From: Dehalococcoidia bacterium
Lineage (GTDB): Bacteria; Chloroflexota; Dehalococcoidia; Lucifugimonadales; UBA1127
Length of the DNA: 40,182 nucleotides
Assembly (NCBI GenBank): GCA_029936935.1
Contig: JAPYRQ010000009.1
Location: 1-40,182, forward strand
Reading direction: 5' to 3'
The notes beneath the pieces were generated by a model that was not told the origin of the DNA, ran no database searches, and was given only the letters and a program-made list of their open reading frames with translations. The translations under genes and the position numbers were made by a program. This document shows positions 32,801 through 40,182 of the stretch, piece after piece; position 1 is the first letter of the stretch, and each line of letters opens with the position of its first letter.

Positions 32801-33449
32801 TACGGCTCCTTTCGTAGGCGGCGGCCATAGCGATCATCAACATGTCCGCTACGGTCTCAACCTGTTGCCATGCTTGGGTAAGCTCCTCTGCATCCGGGGA
32901 AGTTTTCCTGCTTGTAGCCCGTACTGATTCTGTCAGCGGTGTCCGGAAGAAAACGAAGGCTTCCATGAGTTCCCGTAGGGTTAGTCCTCGCGCTGCAAGA
33001 GCTTCGCCATACTCTTCTCCAATAAGGCGGACCTCCTCCATTTCCTGGTGGGACGGACGCTTCTTGTCCAAAAGCCCTGCGGTAACATCCAGCAACCTAC
33101 GTCCAAACAAGCGAAGTCGACCGCGGGTAGCATCGTCCATCTCGTCGTACCAGGGGAAAGCATCGCTGTGCTCGCCATGCAGCATCCGGCGGATGCGCTT
33201 TGTTGCTCCTTCACTGAACGCCTGAGCGGTCAGCGTGTGGCCGGGCTGTGTATCCTCGGTGCGTTGGAGAGCCGCGTAGAGGTCATCGCGCAGAAAACGG
33301 CGGTGTCCTCCAGGGGTCCTAAACGCACGGATGACGCCACCGTCAGCCCAACTCCGAAGCGTCGATTCGTTGACTCCAAGGAGTCGGCATGCCGCTCCCA
33401 AAGAGACCCATCGTCCCTCTTGTTGAGGGTTTTCAATTGCTTCCATCAT
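32775..33449 (-). CDS. MerR/BldC-type HTH regulator with C-terminal helical sensor-like domain
   Basis: This 224-aa protein has an N-terminal MerR-type winged helix (SLGAACRLLGVNESTLRSWADGG, then FRTPGGHRRF), residues about 14-60. A C-terminal helical region follows (about 85-215) with LTLRELMEAFVFFRTPL, resembling RsbRD-N or globin-like co-sensor domains. It lacks the cysteines of metal-sensing MerRs. SD GGAGTAG lies 6 nt before the ATG. The end overlaps the ahbAB start by 26 nt, so it heads the tetrapyrrole operon and probably controls it. The effector is unknown. Confidence 0.78.
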   Translation of the reverse strand: MMEAIENPQQEGRWVSLGAACRLLGVNESTLRSWADGGVIRAFRTPGGHRRFLRDDLYAALQRTEDTQPGHTLTAQAFSEGATKRIRRMLHGEHSDAFPWYDEMDDATRGRLRLFGRRLLDVTAGLLDKKRPSHQEMEEVRLIGEEYGEALAARGLTLRELMEAFVFFRTPLTESVRATSRKTSPDAEELTQAWQQVETVADMLMIAMAAAYERSRNGKAVNAV

Positions 33450-33506
33450 ATCTACTCCAAAATCTGTGGAAATCTAAAAAATCTGATTCCGAACTGCTTA
33501 TAAGCC

Positions 33507-33535
33507 AAGATATCATGTTGGATAGTGACGGTCAA
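33507..33535 (-). promoter_or_regulatory. sigma70-like promoter of the tetrapyrrole operon
   Basis: On the minus strand TTGACC (33530-33535), a 17-nt spacer and TATCTT (33507-33512) lie about 58 nt before the regulator start codon. Confidence 0.6.
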
Positions 33536-33542
33536 CACGAAC

Positions 33543-33588
33543 TTTCCCCAGGTTTCGCTGAGGGTTTTTTCCCAATTTCCCAGGTTTC
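33543..33588 (-). repeat. two phased direct repeats just upstream of the promoter
   Basis: TTTCCCCAGGTTTC (33543-33556) and TTTCCCAGGTTTC (33576-33588) are 33 bp apart, about three helical turns, and end 7 bp upstream of the -35 of the operon promoter. This placement suits an activator or repressor dimer site. The regulator gene itself begins about 90 nt away and is a candidate to bind it. Confidence 0.5.
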
Positions 33589-33756
33589 CCTATCTACGCG
33601 AAAGTTTCAAATTTACAAGGACTCGCACAAAAAACGATTCTCATAGATTTACGGAGGAAATGGGCAGAGTGTGATTGAGGGATTGAACCATAAGGGTGTA
33701 CCGATGGGCCGGGAGAACTGTTGAAAAGAATATTACCCGGGAGGTTTAGTGAGAGG

Positions 33757-34032
33757 TTAGTCCAGCCCGTAGCTGATGATTAGGGCGTTGTAGCAAATGA
33801 CTACGATCATTGCGACGTTCAGCATCTTCAGGACGCGGAAGGCTTTGCGCTCCCACAAGACTCCGCCTATAGACATGGCGAACATGAGTTTGATGGCAAG
33901 CATCGTCTGCGTGCCAAGGGCAATCCCGATTGTGTCAAGGAAAGGGTTCATCTCGGGCGCGCCCAATGCTATAGATAACCCGGTAAGCAGGGCATCAGCG
34001 CCGTTGACTCCCATCCACGCAAGCAACACCAT
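33757..34032 (-). CDS. small DUF5658-like membrane protein
   Basis: This 91-aa protein has three hydrophobic segments, about 3-25, 35-57 and 67-88. NGADALLTGLSIALGAPEMNPFLD is typical of the DUF5658 family, whose function is not established. GGAGAG lies about 10 nt before the ATG. It stands alone between the divergent haem cluster promoter region and argF. A role in the membrane is all that can be said. Confidence 0.7.
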   Translation of the reverse strand: MVLLAWMGVNGADALLTGLSIALGAPEMNPFLDTIGIALGTQTMLAIKLMFAMSIGGVLWERKAFRVLKMLNVAMIVVICYNALIISYGLD

Positions 34033-34170
34033 ACGTCATTGCTCTCCATCAAAGGTCTCTTTCCAGAATAGGAGAAAACTCCACAATTTAAAATTTCCCT
34101 CAGTTACCAATTGCCCCAAAGAACCTTCCACAATCTTGAGTCACTCGTGCGGGCCCTGCCCAAGGCGTCA

Positions 34171-34189
34171 TGCTATACTGGTGTAGCTA
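34171..34189 (+). promoter_or_regulatory. extended -10 promoter suggesting a leaderless argF transcript
   Basis: TGCTATACT (34171-34179) is an extended -10. The argF ATG is at 34189, only 9 nt downstream, and no Shine-Dalgarno sequence exists. This fits a leaderless mRNA. No clear -35 is seen. Confidence 0.45.
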
Positions 34190-35118
34190 TGGCAAAGGTA
34201 ACGATAAACACCAAACATTTCTTGTCCGTAACGGATCTTGCTCCCAGTGAAATCAAGGGGCTGATTGAGCGTGCAAGGGATATGAAAACCGAGGCGAACA
34301 CGGCAAAACCACTCCAGGGTAAGACCGTGGCTTTGTTGTTTGAGAAGCCGTCCCTTCGCACACGGGTGAGCTTTGAAGTAGCCACCGCCAACTTGGGAGG
34401 TAACTGTATCTACCTCAGCCCCCAGGAAGTGGGCATCGGTGGGCGTGAAGCTGTCAGCGACGTTGCCCAGGCGCTGTCCCGGTACGTGGATTGCATTGTG
34501 TACCGGTGTTTTGAGCATGAGAAGTTGGTGGAGTTGGCAAAGTACGCCTCTGTTCCAGTGATCAACGCCCTCTCGGAAGACGAACACCCATGTCAGACCC
34601 TAGCAGACCTGGCAACGATGTTTGAGAAGCGCGAGGACCTTCGCACCACGACTCTGGCCTATATAGGCGATGGCAACAACGTGGCGCGTAGCCTTGCGTA
34701 CGGCGCTGCATCCATGGGGATGACCTTTCGTATCGCGTCACCTCCGGGCTACGAACTGTCCACAGAGGTTCTGAAGAAGGCTGCACAGATAGCAGCAGCC
34801 AACGGTGGTCAGATAGAGTTCTTGCGTGACCCGTTCACCGCCGTAGAAAATGCCCATATTGTGTACACAGACGTGTGGGCCAGCATGGGCCAGGAAGACC
34901 AGGCCGGAAAGCGGCAAGAAGCGTTCAAGGGCTATCAGGTCAACCCGGAGCTCATGGAAGAAGCATCCCCGGACGCTATCTTCATGCATGACCTCCCCGC
35001 TCATTACGGCGAGGAAGTCCCGGAAGGGTTCCTTGACCACCCTCAATCCGTAGTATTCGACCAGGCGGAAAACCGCCTGCACGCACAACAAGCACTTTTG
35101 GAGGCCCTCATTGGCTAA
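34189..35118 (+). CDS. argF: ornithine carbamoyltransferase
   Basis: This 309-aa cytoplasmic enzyme makes citrulline from ornithine and carbamoyl phosphate. It has FEKPSLRTRVSFE (carbamoyl-phosphate site, where STRT is common), DEHPCQTLADL, YTDVWASMGQED and FMHDLPAHYGEEV. In the last, HCLP reads HDLP, so the usual ornithine-side Cys is Asp. The ATG at 34189 was chosen over 34111 because the family begins there (MAKVTINTKHFL) and the extended -10 is just upstream. The 3' end overlaps der by 8 nt. Other arginine genes are absent, so it shares its transcript with ribosome and lipid genes. Confidence 0.92.
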   Translation: MAKVTINTKHFLSVTDLAPSEIKGLIERARDMKTEANTAKPLQGKTVALLFEKPSLRTRVSFEVATANLGGNCIYLSPQEVGIGGREAVSDVAQALSRYVDCIVYRCFEHEKLVELAKYASVPVINALSEDEHPCQTLADLATMFEKREDLRTTTLAYIGDGNNVARSLAYGAASMGMTFRIASPPGYELSTEVLKKAAQIAAANGGQIEFLRDPFTAVENAHIVYTDVWASMGQEDQAGKRQEAFKGYQVNPELMEEASPDAIFMHDLPAHYGEEVPEGFLDHPQSVVFDQAENRLHAQQALLEALIG

Positions 35119-36526
35119 GGTAATCAAAGGAAACGACGAGGCTTTAGAAGAGCTTCCGCCAGTAGAATCATTAGACGCCACAAAGGGCGATGCTTCCGGT
35201 TTGATGCCGGTAGTCGCCATCGTTGGGCGTCCCAACGTGGGGAAATCCACCCTGTTCAATCGACTAGCCGGGCAACGCCGCGCTATCGTCGCCGATGAGG
35301 CTGGCACCACTCGCGATCGGGTCATCATGGCCGTGGAAGGGATCACCAGGCGTTTTTTCCTTGTGGATACGGGCGGCATCGCCATCGATAGTGATGAACC
35401 GCTGTGGGGCAAGGTGTTCGAACAGGTTCAGGCGGCCCTGATGGATGCAGATGTCATTATCTTCCTCACAGACGCCATCGCCGGACTACAACCCGCTGAC
35501 GCCGAGATTGCTGACTCCATTCGCCGTCTGGGCACCCCCATCATCACGGTGGTCAACAAGAACGAGAGCGACCGCAGGCGTTTTGCCGCCACAGAGTTCT
35601 TTAGTTTAGGCCTTGGAGACCCCATTCCCATCAGCGCCCTCAAGGCCGAGGGAATAGACGACCTCCTGAACGCTGTTGAAGACCTGCTCCCTCCCGGCAA
35701 CGATGAGAAGATGGATACCAATATCCTACGACTCGCCATCGTCGGTCGACCGAACGTAGGGAAATCCAGCCTACTGAACAACATCACCGGCGAGGACCGG
35801 TCAATCGTCGACCACGTACCCGGCACCACCCGGGATTCCATAGACAGTTGGGTCAGCTACGAAGGCAATCCTCTGATGCTCATTGATACAGCCGGCATCA
35901 GGAAGCGCGGCCACATTGAACCCGGACCGGAGAAGTTCAGCGCCCTCCGTTCCATTCAGGCCATTGAGCGCTGCAACGTAGCTATCCTGGTCATCGATGC
36001 TGAAGAGATTGCCACCGCTCAGGACATCCACGTAGCAGGATACGTCCTGGAGTCCTATCACTCCATGGTCGTAGCCATCAACAAGTGGGACCTGAAGGAC
36101 GAATTTGGTCTGAATGCCGACGAAGTGGTCAAGGATGTCCGTAAGCGGCTCCATTGGGCGCCGTACGTGCCCATCCACTTCATCTCAGCCCTCACGGGAG
36201 AAGGCGTACCTACTCTTCTGAAGACGGCTCAGGAGCTCTACAAGGAGCAGGCCACCCTGGTGAAGGATTCCGAACTGAACATTGCTCTTATGGAGGCACT
36301 GGCGAAGCATCCGCCAGCCTCGAAGGGCCGACGGCATCTGCGTCTCCTGCGAGGCGAGCAGAAGCACATACACCCTCTGACATTCACCATATATGTGAAC
36401 AACCCGGAGATGGTTCACTTCTCGTATCAGCGATACCTGATGAACACCATCAGGACCACCTTCCATATCCGACGCGTCCCGGTGAGGCTGGAGTTCCGCA
36501 AGGGATTGAGGAAGGCCAGCGGATGA
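35111..36526 (+). CDS. der: GTPase Der (EngA)
   Basis: This 471-aa protein has two tandem GTPase domains and a KH-like C-terminus and acts in 50S ribosome assembly. Domain 1 has GRPNVGKSTLFN, GTTRDR and DTGG; domain 2 has GRPNVGKSSLLN, GTTRDS, DTAGIRKRG and NKWD. The C-terminal YINNPEMVHFSYQRYLMN-type region is present. The start is TTG at 35111, inside argF, with a perfect GGAGG (35100-35104) 6 nt upstream. The extra 30 N-terminal residues before MPVVAIVGRP are unusual; M32 lacks any Shine-Dalgarno. The first G4 motif reads NKNESD rather than NKxD. Confidence 0.96.
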   Translation: MAKVIKGNDEALEELPPVESLDATKGDASGLMPVVAIVGRPNVGKSTLFNRLAGQRRAIVADEAGTTRDRVIMAVEGITRRFFLVDTGGIAIDSDEPLWGKVFEQVQAALMDADVIIFLTDAIAGLQPADAEIADSIRRLGTPIITVVNKNESDRRRFAATEFFSLGLGDPIPISALKAEGIDDLLNAVEDLLPPGNDEKMDTNILRLAIVGRPNVGKSSLLNNITGEDRSIVDHVPGTTRDSIDSWVSYEGNPLMLIDTAGIRKRGHIEPGPEKFSALRSIQAIERCNVAILVIDAEEIATAQDIHVAGYVLESYHSMVVAINKWDLKDEFGLNADEVVKDVRKRLHWAPYVPIHFISALTGEGVPTLLKTAQELYKEQATLVKDSELNIALMEALAKHPPASKGRRHLRLLRGEQKHIHPLTFTIYVNNPEMVHFSYQRYLMNTIRTTFHIRRVPVRLEFRKGLRKASG

Positions 36527-37170
36527 CCGCGCTCCTCCTGTTCTTGCTCCTTATCCCCGGAGCGTACCTGGTTGGAGCCGTTCCCTGGGGCTTGCTGATT
36601 GGCAAATGGATCGGCGGCGTAGACGTCAGGAGCACTGGAAGCGGCAACACCGGTAGCAGCAACGTCCTCCGTTCCGCGGGGGTCAAACCGGCCATTCTTG
36701 TGCTCATCCTGGACGTCGCCAAAGGCACGGTCTCTGTCCTGGCCGCACGTGCCCTCGCAGACGCTTCAGACCTCACCGCATTGCAGACGTCCTACCTGGA
36801 GGTGAGCGCGGCCACCGCAGCCCTGGTTGGCCACAACTGGCCCATCTACCTGAAGTTCAAGGGCGGCAAAGGCGTTGCCACGGGATTAGGCGGAGCGCTC
36901 GCCCTCTTCCCCATCGGCGGCGTAGTAGCCCTCATCGTTGCAGTGTCCCTCATGAAGATTACCCGATACATCTCCCTGGGAAGCATCATCGGCGTTCCTC
37001 TGGGCGGACTTTCCCTTGTACTCTTTGGGTTCCTTGGCGAATTTTCGGCGGTTTATGGGATTTACGGGGGCGCTGCCTCTATAATCATCGTCGGGCGGCA
37101 CCGTGCTAACATCGTCCGGCTCCTAGCAGGGACGGAAGCGCGGCTGGGGCAACCTGCTGCCAAAACCTAA
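36523..37170 (+). CDS. plsY: acyl-phosphate:glycerol-3-phosphate acyltransferase PlsY
   Basis: This 215-aa inner-membrane protein with about five hydrophobic segments transfers an acyl group from acyl phosphate to glycerol-3-phosphate, the first step of phospholipid synthesis. The three conserved motifs are visible: the STGSGNTGSSNVLRS segment, HNWPIYLKFKGGKGVATGLG and the C-terminal GRHRANIVRLLAGTE. The ATG at 36523 overlaps the der stop as ATGA. The longer ORF from 36154 is a frame shadow over der. Confidence 0.95.
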   Translation: MTALLLFLLLIPGAYLVGAVPWGLLIGKWIGGVDVRSTGSGNTGSSNVLRSAGVKPAILVLILDVAKGTVSVLAARALADASDLTALQTSYLEVSAATAALVGHNWPIYLKFKGGKGVATGLGGALALFPIGGVVALIVAVSLMKITRYISLGSIIGVPLGGLSLVLFGFLGEFSAVYGIYGGAASIIIVGRHRANIVRLLAGTEARLGQPAAKT

Positions 37171-37184
37171 ACAGAGGCGTAGCA

Positions 37185-38189
37185 ATGACCCGTGTGGGCG
37201 TTGTAGGGACTACCAGTTGGGGCACAACCCTCGGAATCTTGCTGGCTCGACAAGGCCATCAGGTTACCCTCTGGGCGCGCTCTGACGAAGAAGCCCGGGA
37301 GCTGACCCAAGCTCGGGAGAACAAACGCCTGCTCCCCGATGTGTTATTTCCGCCGACTCTGACCGCGACATCCGATGCAAAAGTCGCCTTTAGCGACGCT
37401 GAACTCGTCATCCTCTGTACGCCATCACAGCGCCTTCGAGAGAACCTTCCCATACTCAAACCCCACTTGCAGCCTTCTACCGTCCTTCTCAGCGCAATCA
37501 AGGGCCTGGAGAAGGGTTCCGGCAAGCGAATGACCCAGGTTATCCGAGAGGAACTCTCTGACGTCAATGACGGGCAGCTATGTGTCCTTTCCGGCCCGAA
37601 CCTCTCCAAGGAGGTCGTCGAGGCCAAGCCATCGGCCACGGTCGTAGCTGGCCATGACCCCAAGATCGCTGAATGGGTGCAGGGGCTCTACAACTCCAAC
37701 ACCTTTCGCGTGTATACGAACGACGATGTTATCGGCGTAGAGCTTGGAGGGGCTTTGAAGAACCCCATCGCCATTGGTGCTGGCATCAGCGATGGTCTGG
37801 GCTATGGAGCTAACGGAAAGGCAGCTTTCATGACCAGGGGGCTGGCAGAGATTACTCGGTTGAGTGTGGCCTGCGGAGCAAAGCCTCTCACAATGTCGGG
37901 ATTGGCAGGCCTGGGTGATATGATCGGCACGTGTATCAGTAACCTGAGTCGCAATCGCTACGTGGGTGAGCAGATAGGCCTGGGGCATCCGCTATCGGAG
38001 GTTCTTGGGGGAATGGTGCACGTTGCTGAGGGCGTCAGTACCACAGAGGCCGCGTTGCAGTTGGCAAAGCAGCACGGTGTGGAGATGCCGATCACGGAGT
38101 TGACCGCACGTATCCTGTTTGAGGGGTTGGACCCCAAAGAAGCCACAGCGTCGTTGTTGAGTAGGGCACCCGTTCAGGAATGGCGTTAG
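37185..38189 (+). CDS. gpsA: NAD(P)-dependent glycerol-3-phosphate dehydrogenase
   Basis: This 334-aa cytoplasmic enzyme reduces dihydroxyacetone phosphate to glycerol-3-phosphate, the PlsY substrate. It has an N-terminal Rossmann site VGVVGTTSWGTTLG (GAGSWG in most homologues; here TTS replaces AGS), SGPNLSKEV, and the substrate lysine in ELGGALKNPIAIGAGISDG. NGKAAFMTRGLAEI follows. It starts 14 nt after plsY with AGAGGCG upstream, so it is the last gene of the argF-der-plsY-gpsA unit. It is convergent with prmA, with a single base between stops and no terminator seen. Confidence 0.96.
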   Translation: MTRVGVVGTTSWGTTLGILLARQGHQVTLWARSDEEARELTQARENKRLLPDVLFPPTLTATSDAKVAFSDAELVILCTPSQRLRENLPILKPHLQPSTVLLSAIKGLEKGSGKRMTQVIREELSDVNDGQLCVLSGPNLSKEVVEAKPSATVVAGHDPKIAEWVQGLYNSNTFRVYTNDDVIGVELGGALKNPIAIGAGISDGLGYGANGKAAFMTRGLAEITRLSVACGAKPLTMSGLAGLGDMIGTCISNLSRNRYVGEQIGLGHPLSEVLGGMVHVAEGVSTTEAALQLAKQHGVEMPITELTARILFEGLDPKEATASLLSRAPVQEWR

Positions 38190-38190
38190 C

Positions 38191-39084
38191 CTACCGCTGA
38201 TACACCAATGCCAGCCAGTCCTCACTGTGCTGGGTCTCCACTTCGGTCAAGCCTGCCGCTGCAAACGCTTCCTTCACCTCGTCACCACGCTCCTCTAACA
38301 CGCCAGACGCTATCAGTACGCCTCCGGGCTTCAAGGCCGCAGCGATGTCTTTCGAAAGCTCAATGAGCACCTTGGCGGAGATGTTGGCCACCATCATGTC
38401 CATGTCCACGCCCAAGGGCTGTGGTATGGAGCCTCGGATGATCTTCACCTGCTTGGAGAGCCCTGCCTCTTTGAGGTTGCGTCGAGATGAACGGATAGAG
38501 TCCGCTTCCGTGTCCACCGCCAGCACCCAGGATGCCCCCAGAAGCAGCGCAGCCTGCGCAAGAAGCCCGGAGCCGGTGCCAAGGTCCAGGACTCGCATCC
38601 CGTCCTGTACACGTCGCTCAATCTGTTCAAGCACCATATGAGTCGTAGGGTGGTGTCCCGTACCAAAGGCCAGGCCGGGGTCCAGCGTCAACACGATCTG
38701 GTCGCCATCCGGCTCGTACTCCTGCCATGAAGGGCGAACCACCAATCGCTTACCTATGTGCAGGAGGTGGAAATGCGCTTTCCATGCCTCCTCCCACTCC
38801 TGAGGGGCTACGGTACGGACTTCTAGAGGGGTAAGGGGCATGATCAAACCCATCAGGTGAACACCGGCCTCTATGCGTGCCCTACGGTCAGCTGCCTGGC
38901 GGTTCTTGGGCAGATACGTCCGTACGATGACCGGTGCCTCTGCGTCCGCCACTTCACCCTCATCCGGGTTGTACCCCCCGGCCTCTTCCACAGCCACGCG
39001 CTGCTTGCCATAGGTCTGAAACAACTTCACCAGGGGTTCAACAAGTTCCGGAGGGGCCTGGACGGTCAGTTCAAGGTAATCCAC
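38191..39084 (-). CDS. prmA: ribosomal protein L11 methyltransferase
   Basis: This 297-aa SAM-dependent enzyme trimethylates ribosomal protein L11. It has an N-terminal L11-binding ferredoxin-like domain (DYLELTVQAPPELVEPL), then the methyltransferase domain with DPGLAFGTGHHPTT, VLDLGTGSGLLA, AVDTEADS and VANISAKV. The start is GTG at 39084 with AGGAGACC upstream. It follows dnaJ after 110 nt, the dnaJ-prmA order seen in Firmicutes and others. The 110-nt gap holds nothing recognisable. Confidence 0.95.
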   Translation of the reverse strand: MDYLELTVQAPPELVEPLVKLFQTYGKQRVAVEEAGGYNPDEGEVADAEAPVIVRTYLPKNRQAADRRARIEAGVHLMGLIMPLTPLEVRTVAPQEWEEAWKAHFHLLHIGKRLVVRPSWQEYEPDGDQIVLTLDPGLAFGTGHHPTTHMVLEQIERRVQDGMRVLDLGTGSGLLAQAALLLGASWVLAVDTEADSIRSSRRNLKEAGLSKQVKIIRGSIPQPLGVDMDMMVANISAKVLIELSKDIAAALKPGGVLIASGVLEERGDEVKEAFAAAGLTEVETQHSEDWLALVYQR

Positions 39085-39194
39085 AAAGGTCTCCTATGAT
39101 CTATTCATTTGAAACACGCACGGGTAGTCAATCGAATGGGAAGGGTGCTATGCAATGTCCTGAAGGTAGGGCCGTGTGCGTACGCGATGGCTCC

Positions 39195-40182
39195 CTAACT
39201 GTTTTCACCGGCCAGGACATCCTTGAGTTTCCGAACCCAGGACTTCCCGTTGCTGGGAGAATGTGTTTCTTCGTCGGCTTCCAGCGCATCGGCTAACTCA
39301 TCGAAAAGCTCACGGGTGTGGGAACTCATCTTCTTTGGCGTGATTATCGTAACTACGGCTACCAGGTCGCCGTTCCTGCCGTTGTTCAGGTTCGGTACCC
39401 CTTTGCCCTTCTTCCGGAGGATAGCGCCGGACTGCACGCCCGCTGGCACATCAAACTCCTCCGTTTCGCCATCCAGCATCGGCACCTCGATGGTAGTTCC
39501 CAGTGCCGCATTAGCTACATTCAAAGGAAGGTCAAATATAAGATGTTCCTTCTCTCGACGGAACAACGGATGGGATTTCACCGATAGGGTGACGTACATG
39601 TCCCCGGGTCGACCGCTGCTTGAACCTGCGTCGCCTTCCCCGGACAACCTGACGCGCATGCCGTCCTCAACCCCGCCCGGCACGTTGACCATGACGTTGC
39701 GAGACATGCGCTCACGTCCGGAGGCTTTGCATGTTGGGCAGGGGGTTTTCACCGTTTGACCGCGACCCTTGCATACGTTGCAGGCCACCACCTGGACAAA
39801 CTGACCAAAGATGCTGTTCTGGGCTCTACGTACCTTCCCAGCGCCGTTGCAGTTGCCGCACCGTTCAGTAGAGGTACCTGGAGCAGCTAGCTCGCCCTTA
39901 CACGTAGCACACGTCTCGTGCCTGGTGATCTGGATTTCTTTCTCTACGCCGAATGCAGCCTCTTGAAAGGTGATCGTCGTAGCGTATTGAAGATCGTTAC
40001 CGCGTGAGGCATCGTTCTGACCGCCGCCGCCGAACCCGCCGAAGAACGCATCGAATATATCGCCGACGCCACCCTGGAAGTCGAAGCCATCAAACCCTCG
40101 TCCGGGGAACCCACTATTCGGATCGATGTCCACACGGCCGTACTGGTCATACTTATGTGTCTTTTTTTGTTATATGAGACCC
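39195..40182 (-). CDS. dnaJ: chaperone DnaJ, partial at window edge, with frameshift in an A7 tract
   Basis: At least 312 aa are visible on the minus strand. The G/F-rich region (GFPGRGFDGFDF) is followed by the zinc domain with CATCKGE, CGNCNGAG, CNVCKGRG and CPTCKASG, then the C-terminal beta domains (RPGDMYVTLSVKSHPLF). It acts with DnaK in folding. The frame opens after an in-frame TAA at 40170-40172. The peptide KTHKYDQYGR just inside it is the typical end of a J-domain. Adding one A to the A7 run (40162-40168) joins it to VSYNKK upstream, a plausible J-domain end. The J-domain including HPD lies outside the window. Confidence 0.88.

Larger units (their letters stand above)
33450..33756. 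other. regulatory intergenic region of the tetrapyrrole operon
   Basis: There is no gene in this 307-nt space. It holds the minus-strand promoter (33507-33535) and the phased repeats (33543-33588), both listed separately, and a T-rich stretch. The part from 33600 to 33756 shows nothing I recognise. Confidence 0.6.

Noticed and set aside
33543-33575. CCCCAG...CTGAGGG followed by TTTTTT read as a plus-strand terminator
   Set aside because: No plus-strand gene lies upstream for it to end, and the stem is bulged; the phased-repeat reading explains more.
36154-36522. 123-residue extension of plsY
   Set aside because: It lies entirely within der in another frame; PlsY homologues start at the ATGA overlap.

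Overview
The window looks like a chromosomal fragment of an uncultured Chloroflexota bacterium, plausibly SAR202/Dehalococcoidia-like. This is inferred from three things. The 16S rRNA 3' end is not followed by 23S, tRNA-Ile or tRNA-Ala. F420-type small reductases are present. There is a strong expansion of Rieske, LigB, LigJ and RraA paralogs, of the kind reported for SAR202 genomes. No phylogeny could be run, so the assignment is tentative. Shine-Dalgarno sites are mostly GGAGG-like and match the CCTCC anti-SD at the 16S 3' end.

Region 1 (1-19.4 kb) is an accessory, paralog-rich island for oxidising aromatic or aromatic-like compounds. It holds three Rieske oxygenase alpha subunits, two LigB-type extradiol dioxygenases and three LigJ-type hydratases of the amidohydrolase superfamily. 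It also has two RraA/4-carboxy-4-hydroxy-2-oxoadipate aldolase-like proteins, two FAH-family hydrolases, three single-module VOC proteins, a SLOG/LOG-like protein, an F420-type reductase, an SDR and a 670-aa alpha/beta hydrolase. Most genes or gene pairs have their own promoter-like sequence and a strong intrinsic terminator. The implied logic is Rieske hydroxylation or demethylation, then LigB meta-cleavage, then FAH or LigJ processing, then aldol cleavage to central metabolites. No LigC/LigI, Rieske reductase, ferredoxin, LigA subunit or dedicated transporter is visible. MFS (19.5 kb) and PNPOx-like genes close the island.

Region 2 (21.4-24 kb) has tRNA-Ala(GGC) with an encoded CCA, a GT20 trehalose-6-phosphate synthase-like gene preceded by a short possible leader ORF, and an Fe-type superoxide dismutase.

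Region 3 (24-33.5 kb) is a minus-strand tetrapyrrole cluster. In transcription order it reads: MerR-like regulator, fused siroheme decarboxylase (AhbA-AhbB/NirDLGH-like), precorrin-2 dehydrogenase, hemA, hemC, cobA-hemD fusion, hemB, xth, hemL. It makes uroporphyrinogen III and siroheme, and points to didecarboxysiroheme (alternative haem or haem d1) rather than the classical coproporphyrin route.

Region 4 (33.7-40.2 kb) has a small DUF5658-like membrane protein, a tight argF-der-plsY-gpsA operon and, convergent with it, dnaJ-prmA. dnaJ runs off the window and shows a frameshift in an A7 tract at the junction of the J-domain and the G/F region.

The strongest items for follow-up are the paired-paralog catabolic island, the Gln replacing a LigB metal-ligand His, the nested palindrome over a promoter, the phased repeats next to the haem-operon promoter, the HCLP-to-HDLP change in ArgF and the dnaJ frameshift.
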